From Cryptobacteroides sp934698975 (lineage in GTDB: Bacteria; Bacteroidota; Bacteroidia; Bacteroidales; UBA932), in contig CAKUVR010000006.1 of assembly GCA_934698975.1 (NCBI GenBank), forward strand, positions 44,223 through 108,222: DNA of 64,000 nt, in the 5' to 3' direction. The position numbers were made by a program, and so were the translations under genes. Under the pieces are notes generated by a model. It made no database searches. It was given only the letters and a program-made list of their open reading frames with translations, and was not told the origin of the DNA. Of this stretch, positions 60,218 through 64,000 are shown in pieces (position 1 is the stretch's first letter; every line of letters begins with the position of its first letter).

Positions 60218-62113
60218 ATGAAACAGATTGTAAAACAATTTTTTGCGGCTGCTCTGATGGTTTTCGGAGCGGCGGCGAACCTGGCGGCGGGAGACAATAT
60301 TCCCAGACCCGAATATCCAAGGCCGCAGTTTGAGAGGACAGATTGGGTCAACCTGAACGGAAAGTGGTCATTCGAGCTTGATCTGAACCACGTGGGGTTG
60401 GAGAAAGGCTACCCTGAAAGCAAAGGCTTTTCCGGCAGCATCCTGGTGCCGTTCTCTCCTGAAAGTGAATTGTCCGGAGTGGGCCACACCGATTTCATCA
60501 CCGGCATCTGGTACCACAGGACGATCGATGTGCCCGCTTCATGGGAGGGGAAGAATATTCTGTTGAACTTCGGAGCCGTTTACTATCAGTCGGATGTGTT
60601 TGTTGACGGAAAGTTTGTCGGCCGTCATTTCGGAGGCTCGTCCTCATTCTCGTTTGACATCACTAAGTTCGCCGCTCCAGGTACATCCCACGATCTGGTG
60701 GTTTATGCTCAGAGCGACCTGCGCAGCATGATGCAACCGGCCGGAAAGCAATCCCTGATGTTGGGTTCGCACGATTGTGAATATATCCGCACGACAGGAA
60801 TCTGGCAGACCGTCTGGATGGAACCGGTGGCAGGAAATGGCCTGAAGAGCGTTCAGGTCAACACCGACATCGACCAGAAGCAACTGGTTCTGCATCCGGC
60901 ATTCTACAAAGAGGGCGCTGCCGGACTGAAAATCACTGTGACAGACCCGGACGCCCCGAAGAAGCCTGTCGCTCAGAAGACGGTTTCCGCCTCCAACAAC
61001 AGTGTGGCGGTGATTCCGTTCAAGACCTTGAAGACATGGAGTCCGGAGAGTCCGTTCCTTTATGACGTGAACTATCAGGTTCTGGACAAGGACGGCAAGA
61101 TCATCGATGAGATTAGGTCCTATGTCGGCATGAGAAAGGTTCACATCGAGGGCAACAAGATATTCCTGAACAATGTTCCTTACTATCAGAGACTTGTGCT
61201 TGACCAGGGCTACTACCCTCAGAGCCAGTGGACCGCTCCGTCTGACGAGGCTTTGAAGCATGACATCGAACTCTCCAAGAACGCCGGATTCAATGGAGCC
61301 AGACTTCACCAGAAGGTTTTCGAGGAGCGTTTCCACTATTGGGCCGACAAACTCGGCTATCTGACGTGGGCCGAGTTCCCGAGCTGGGGCATCGAGCTGA
61401 ACAGCGCAGAGGCGGCGCGCAACTTCATGAGTGAGTGGTCCGAGTGTGTCGCCAGGGACAGGAACTATCCTTCCATCATCATCTGGACTCCGATGAACGA
61501 AGAATTCTGGCCGGACAACATCCAGTTCCCGCGTTTCAGCGAGGACATCTATGCCATCACCAAGCAGCTGGACCCTACCCGCCCGATCAACATCTGCAGC
61601 GGCGGCATCCAGGTCAAGACCGACATCTGGACCGAGCATCACTACGAGCAGGATCCGGATAAGCTTAAAGACATCATCTGGAATGATGGCAAACTGTACA
61701 CCAGACCTGTCCAGACCCACAAAGGCCGGATCAACAACATCGGCTTCAACGACCCTGCCCGCTACGGCGGTGAGCCTTACACTTTCTATGAATATGACGG
61801 ATCGATTCCGTACATCCTCGATGAGTTCGGCGGCATCAAATGGGTCAAGGGTCAGGATGCCACAACCGTCAACTCCACGACCCAGTCATGGGGCTACGGC
61901 AAGAGCGTGGTCTCGATGGAGGATTTCTACAAGAGGCTTGAGGCCCAGGTCAAGGCTGTGGTTTCGATGTCCGATGCCATCTGCGGCTTCTGCTACACCC
62001 AGCTGACCGATGTCGAGCAGGAGCAGAACGGTGTCTATTGCTACGACCGCTCCGAGAAGTTCGACATGACTCGCATCAAAGCCATCTTCTCGATGACTCC
62101 AGGCAGCAAGTAA
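60218..62113 (+). CDS. Secreted glycoside hydrolase family 2 enzyme
   Basis: 631 residues with a signal peptide ending ANLAAG. Layout: N-terminal sugar-binding jelly-roll (~35-205, LNGKWSFELDL; GIWYHRTIDVP; YYQSDVFVDGKFVG), immunoglobulin-like domain (~210-305) and TIM barrel (~310-625). The acid/base is the Glu in IIWTPMNEEFW (E428) and the nucleophile the Glu in YILDEFGGI (E536). GH2 covers beta-galactosidase, beta-glucuronidase and beta-mannosidase; the short C-terminus without extra domains and the sequence do not decide which. Stands alone with its own promoter and a strong downstream terminator. Confidence 0.92.
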   Translation: MKQIVKQFFAAALMVFGAAANLAAGDNIPRPEYPRPQFERTDWVNLNGKWSFELDLNHVGLEKGYPESKGFSGSILVPFSPESELSGVGHTDFITGIWYHRTIDVPASWEGKNILLNFGAVYYQSDVFVDGKFVGRHFGGSSSFSFDITKFAAPGTSHDLVVYAQSDLRSMMQPAGKQSLMLGSHDCEYIRTTGIWQTVWMEPVAGNGLKSVQVNTDIDQKQLVLHPAFYKEGAAGLKITVTDPDAPKKPVAQKTVSASNNSVAVIPFKTLKTWSPESPFLYDVNYQVLDKDGKIIDEIRSYVGMRKVHIEGNKIFLNNVPYYQRLVLDQGYYPQSQWTAPSDEALKHDIELSKNAGFNGARLHQKVFEERFHYWADKLGYLTWAEFPSWGIELNSAEAARNFMSEWSECVARDRNYPSIIIWTPMNEEFWPDNIQFPRFSEDIYAITKQLDPTRPINICSGGIQVKTDIWTEHHYEQDPDKLKDIIWNDGKLYTRPVQTHKGRINNIGFNDPARYGGEPYTFYEYDGSIPYILDEFGGIKWVKGQDATTVNSTTQSWGYGKSVVSMEDFYKRLEAQVKAVVSMSDAICGFCYTQLTDVEQEQNGVYCYDRSEKFDMTRIKAIFSMTPGSK

Positions 62114-62145
62114 TCCCGCTGTTTTCGACCGGAAAAGTTTTTGAA

Positions 62146-62186
62146 AACTGGCGGCAACTTAAAAAAAGTTGCCGCCGGTTTGCTAT
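62146..62186. terminator. Bidirectional terminator between GH2 and ispE
   Basis: A ~15-bp stem (AACTGGCGGCAACTT at 62146-62160 against AAGTTGCCGCCGGTT at 62166-62180) with an A5 loop, followed on both sides by T/A tracts. It lies directly next to the ispE stop at 62183 and ~35 bp after the GH2 stop, so it can end both convergent transcripts. Confidence 0.85.
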
Positions 62187-63229
62187 TTCTTGTACATGGC
62201 GAAGAGTGCGGAGCCGGAGCCGGACATGGAGGCGTAGACCGCTCCGGAATCGTAGAGGGACTGCTTGATGGCCGCCAGCTCAGGATGAGCCTTGAAGACA
62301 GTGACTTCGAAATCATTGACCAGATAGTCTTTCCACTCGGCCACAGGCATCGCCAGCACTGTCCGCAAATCTGACATCTTAGTTGGTTTTATGTATGGAT
62401 TATTGGCTGGAGAATTATGTCTGTCAGGCTGGTCACTGAGCTTGTCGAAGTGACATTCCCGAGGAACAATTCCTTTATAAGCCTCCGCTGTGGAGACCGC
62501 GACCCCCTCCGGAATCAGCACCTTGACCTCATATTCAGAAAGATCGATCCCGTAAGGCTCAAGGATTTCACCCCTTCCGGATCCGAGCATTGGTTTATTG
62601 AATATGAAGAAAGCGCAGTCACTTCCGAGTCTGGCGGCATATTCGGAAAGCCTTTGTTCATCAAGTCCTAGTCCGCATAATTCGTTCAACGCCTTGAGGG
62701 TGAACGCCGCATCCGCCGAACCACCGCCGAGCCCCGCCCCGACAGGAGCCCTCTTTTCCAGAAATATCTTGACGGGAGGCATATCATAATCTTGTGCAAG
62801 GATGCTGTACGCCTTTGCGCACAGATCCTTGAGCGGATCCCAGTCAACCCCTTCCTCTCGCGCGATCGTGATCATCAACTTCCCGTCCTCCGAGATTCCC
62901 TGCACCAATCTGCCATCCTCTGATGAGGTTATATTTCCCGAGAGAACCGCTCCCTCTTTGGCTGATTCATGGAGGTCGGTTGGTTCGACAGGCTCACCAA
63001 CCGACGCTTCTTGTTGGTCGCTGAGCTTGTCGAAGCGTCCGTCCTGACCAGCATACTTGGCGAACAGCGCCGCCGATGTGCGGCTGTAGTCATTCCCCGT
63101 GACAATTTCAAGAGTGTCCCCGAAATCAAAGCACGGCACGAACAATGTCTCGATGTCATGAAACCCATCGGTGCGTTTCCTCAGGATGCTAAGCCCCAGA
63201 TTCAACTTGACATTAGTCTTGATAGTCAT
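62183..63229 (-). CDS. ispE: 4-diphosphocytidyl-2-C-methyl-D-erythritol kinase
   Basis: GHMP kinase of the non-mevalonate isoprenoid pathway. N-terminal KTNVKLNLGLSILRKRTDGFHDIETLF, ATP-binding APVGAGLGGGSADAAFTLKALN, GSDCAFFIFNKPMLGSGRGE and C-terminal YASMSGSGSALFAMYKK are all typical and intact. At 348 residues it is ~60-70 longer than normal. Two extra blocks account for this: ~25 residues after FAKYAGQDGR (FDKLSDQQEASVGEPVEP...) and ~20 after VPRECH (FDKLSDQPDRHNSPANN). Both come from the palindromic repeats and fall in surface loops away from the active site. Its essential nature means these inserts must be tolerated. Confidence 0.95.
   Translation of the reverse strand: MTIKTNVKLNLGLSILRKRTDGFHDIETLFVPCFDFGDTLEIVTGNDYSRTSAALFAKYAGQDGRFDKLSDQQEASVGEPVEPTDLHESAKEGAVLSGNITSSEDGRLVQGISEDGKLMITIAREEGVDWDPLKDLCAKAYSILAQDYDMPPVKIFLEKRAPVGAGLGGGSADAAFTLKALNELCGLGLDEQRLSEYAARLGSDCAFFIFNKPMLGSGRGEILEPYGIDLSEYEVKVLIPEGVAVSTAEAYKGIVPRECHFDKLSDQPDRHNSPANNPYIKPTKMSDLRTVLAMPVAEWKDYLVNDFEVTVFKAHPELAAIKQSLYDSGAVYASMSGSGSALFAMYKK
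62431..62453 (+). repeat. GAGCYTGTCGA palindromic repeat in ispE (second insert)
   Basis: GTCACT-GAGCTTGTCGA-AGTGAC, perfect 6-bp arms around the 11-nt loop. Encodes HFDKLSD on the minus strand. Confidence 0.9.
62975..63037. repeat. Two GAGCYTGTCGA palindromic repeats in ispE (first insert)
   Basis: A reverse-orientation copy with perfect 10-bp arms, GTCGGTTGGT and ACCAACCGAC around TCGACAGGCTC (62975-63005), and a plus-orientation copy CGCT-GAGCTTGTCGA-AGCG (63019-63037). They lie tail to tail and are translated as FDKLSDQQEASVGEPVEP. Confidence 0.92.
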
Positions 63230-63695
63230 ATAGTTGAAAATTTAGATTGATCACACTGAAGATGTCACAGTCGTACATACCAAAATCAAATCTCCGAATA
63301 TTCATAGCAACAATCATTTTCAATTTCACCTGTAAAGATACCGAATATTTCCGTAAAACATAACCGCCTATCAGTTAATATATTCGTGAATCCTGCCAGT
63401 TATTTTCAGAGAGCAGTATTCCGTAACTTATTGCTGTTCAGTGAATGACTCTCGGCGCTTTTCGTCTCCCAAGAGTGCGGCCGAGCGCTACGGACCGTTA
63501 TGTTTTGCGCATGTCTGTGCTTTGCGTACATTCGGTTTTTGGTGTGCTGGCGGACTGCCGCAATAGGTCAAAAGTGGTTTTTATGGGGGTAACAACCGAA
63601 ATATTTCTGTTTCTTTTGATTTGTATATGTTTCTTTTCGTTATTTACGTTTTCTGTGCATATTATTGCGGTTCAATATTAATTTAAGATTGAACC
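63230..63695. other. Intergenic stretch without a confident gene
   Basis: This 466-bp AT-rich gap holds a weak TATCTTTA -7 box on the minus strand (plus-strand TAAAGATA, 63333-63340) that could serve ispE, and a 78-codon frame (63445-63681, plus) with a hydrophobic tail but no supporting features, which I do not call. The drop in GC toward 63600-63695 precedes the Rpn nuclease gene. Confidence 0.5.
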
Positions 63696-64000
63696 ATGTA
63701 TTTCAAAGAAAAGAGACAAGAACTCGCTCCGTTCGTGAATCTGCGGAGCGACGTGGGCTTCAAGGCCGTGTTCGCAGACAGGAACAACAAGGACATCCTC
63801 ATCGGGGTGCTGAACCAGGTCCTCCCTCCCGAGGCGAGGATCGAGGACATCAAGGAGTATTCCGACCGCGAGCAGCAACAGGATGTGATCTACGGGAAGA
63901 AGACGGTGCTGGACCTGGTATGTGTGGACAAGGACGACAGGACGTTCATCGTGGAGATGCAGGCCGCGGAAGAGGACAGCTTCTTCGAGCGGTGTGTCTA
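63696..64000 (+). CDS. Rpn/PDDEXK_2-family nuclease (transposase-like), C-terminus outside window
   Basis: About 101 residues visible, from MYFKEKRQELAPF to the window edge. It has the PDDEXK_2 (recombination-promoting nuclease, Rpn) signature: LRSDVGFKAVFADRNNKDIL near the start, LNQVLPPEARIEDIKEYS, then KKTVLDLVCVDKDDR and FIVEMQAAEEDSFFERCV. The Asp in LDLVC and the E-x-Q pair in VEMQ form the nuclease core (Q replaces K, as is common in this family). Such genes occur in multiple copies in Bacteroidetes and promote RecA-independent recombination. Codon choice (for example GAGTAT for Glu-Tyr) differs from the rest of the window. Confidence 0.85.
   Translation, partial: MYFKEKRQELAPFVNLRSDVGFKAVFADRNNKDILIGVLNQVLPPEARIEDIKEYSDREQQQDVIYGKKTVLDLVCVDKDDRTFIVEMQAAEEDSFFERCV

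Noticed and set aside
63445..63681. Plus-strand 78-codon frame with hydrophobic C-terminus
   Set aside because: No promoter or neighbours support it; hydrophobicity comes from a T-rich tract. It could not be excluded as a small membrane protein but is unsupported.

Overview
The window is from an uncultured-type or gut/rumen-type member of the Bacteroidetes, most likely order Bacteroidales. The evidence is two SusC/SusD pairs, many lipoproteins with a Lol-type lipobox, BACON, BIG2 and fimbrillin-like surface proteins, GH97, GH109 and GH2 enzymes, and promoters that fit the Bacteroidetes pattern (TTTG/TTG, 18-20 bp, TAnnTTTG) rather than the sigma70 pattern. Coding DNA is moderately GC-rich. 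I saw no tRNA, rRNA, CRISPR array or complete insertion sequence. The genus cannot be fixed from the sequence alone.

Layout. 1-0.6 kb: the start of an AAA_14/DUF4143-type ATPase running off the left edge. 1-7.7 kb: a compact SusC-SusD-BIG2 lipoprotein operon (minus strand), followed on the other strand by a 5'-truncated relic of a paralogue of that lipoprotein (7.9-8.6 kb). 8.9-10.1 kb: an orphan butyrate kinase. 10.1-15.8 kb: a five-gene MacAB/TolC-type efflux operon with a palindrome at its promoter. 16.1-31.2 kb: a nine-gene minus-strand operon that reads SusC, SusD, EEP lipoprotein, EEP-DUF6259-like fusion, MFS importer, sugar isomerase, phosphomannose-isomerase-like protein with an eroded kinase domain, ROK-like kinase, mutarotase-like protein. 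It looks like capture, extracellular processing, import, isomerisation and phosphorylation of one sugar. Divergent from it are two surface lipoproteins (31.3-34.4 kb), then an SGNH esterase-like gene on the minus strand. 35.7-39.8 kb: dihydrofolate reductase, an NSS transporter, a beta-propeller-like secreted protein and an AlkZ-like glycosylase candidate.

39.8-49.2 kb is the most unusual part: a tightly packed minus-strand block of a zinc-ribbon protein, a membrane Ser/Thr kinase, a zinc-ribbon protein with four AAA+ P-loops, a zinc-ribbon FHA protein, a PP2C phosphatase and a DUF1963 protein. It reads as a self-contained phospho-signalling and AAA remodelling system. I recognise every domain but not the whole system.

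49.3-64 kb holds an EEP protein with a replaced catalytic Asp, a GH97 enzyme, a DUF234-type ATPase surrounded by TTGYCGCAAA boxes, a GH109-like enzyme, a methyltransferase, a Pif1-like helicase with HRDC domain, queH, a GH2 enzyme, ispE, and the start of an Rpn/PDDEXK_2 nuclease.

A family of short palindromic repeats with a constant 11-nt loop (GAGCYTGTCGA) and freely covarying arms sits inside coding sequence in at least five of these genes, always as extra linker. A second genome-scale oddity is strong over-use of the word GAATAT/ATATTC through most of the window but not in the first 8 kb.
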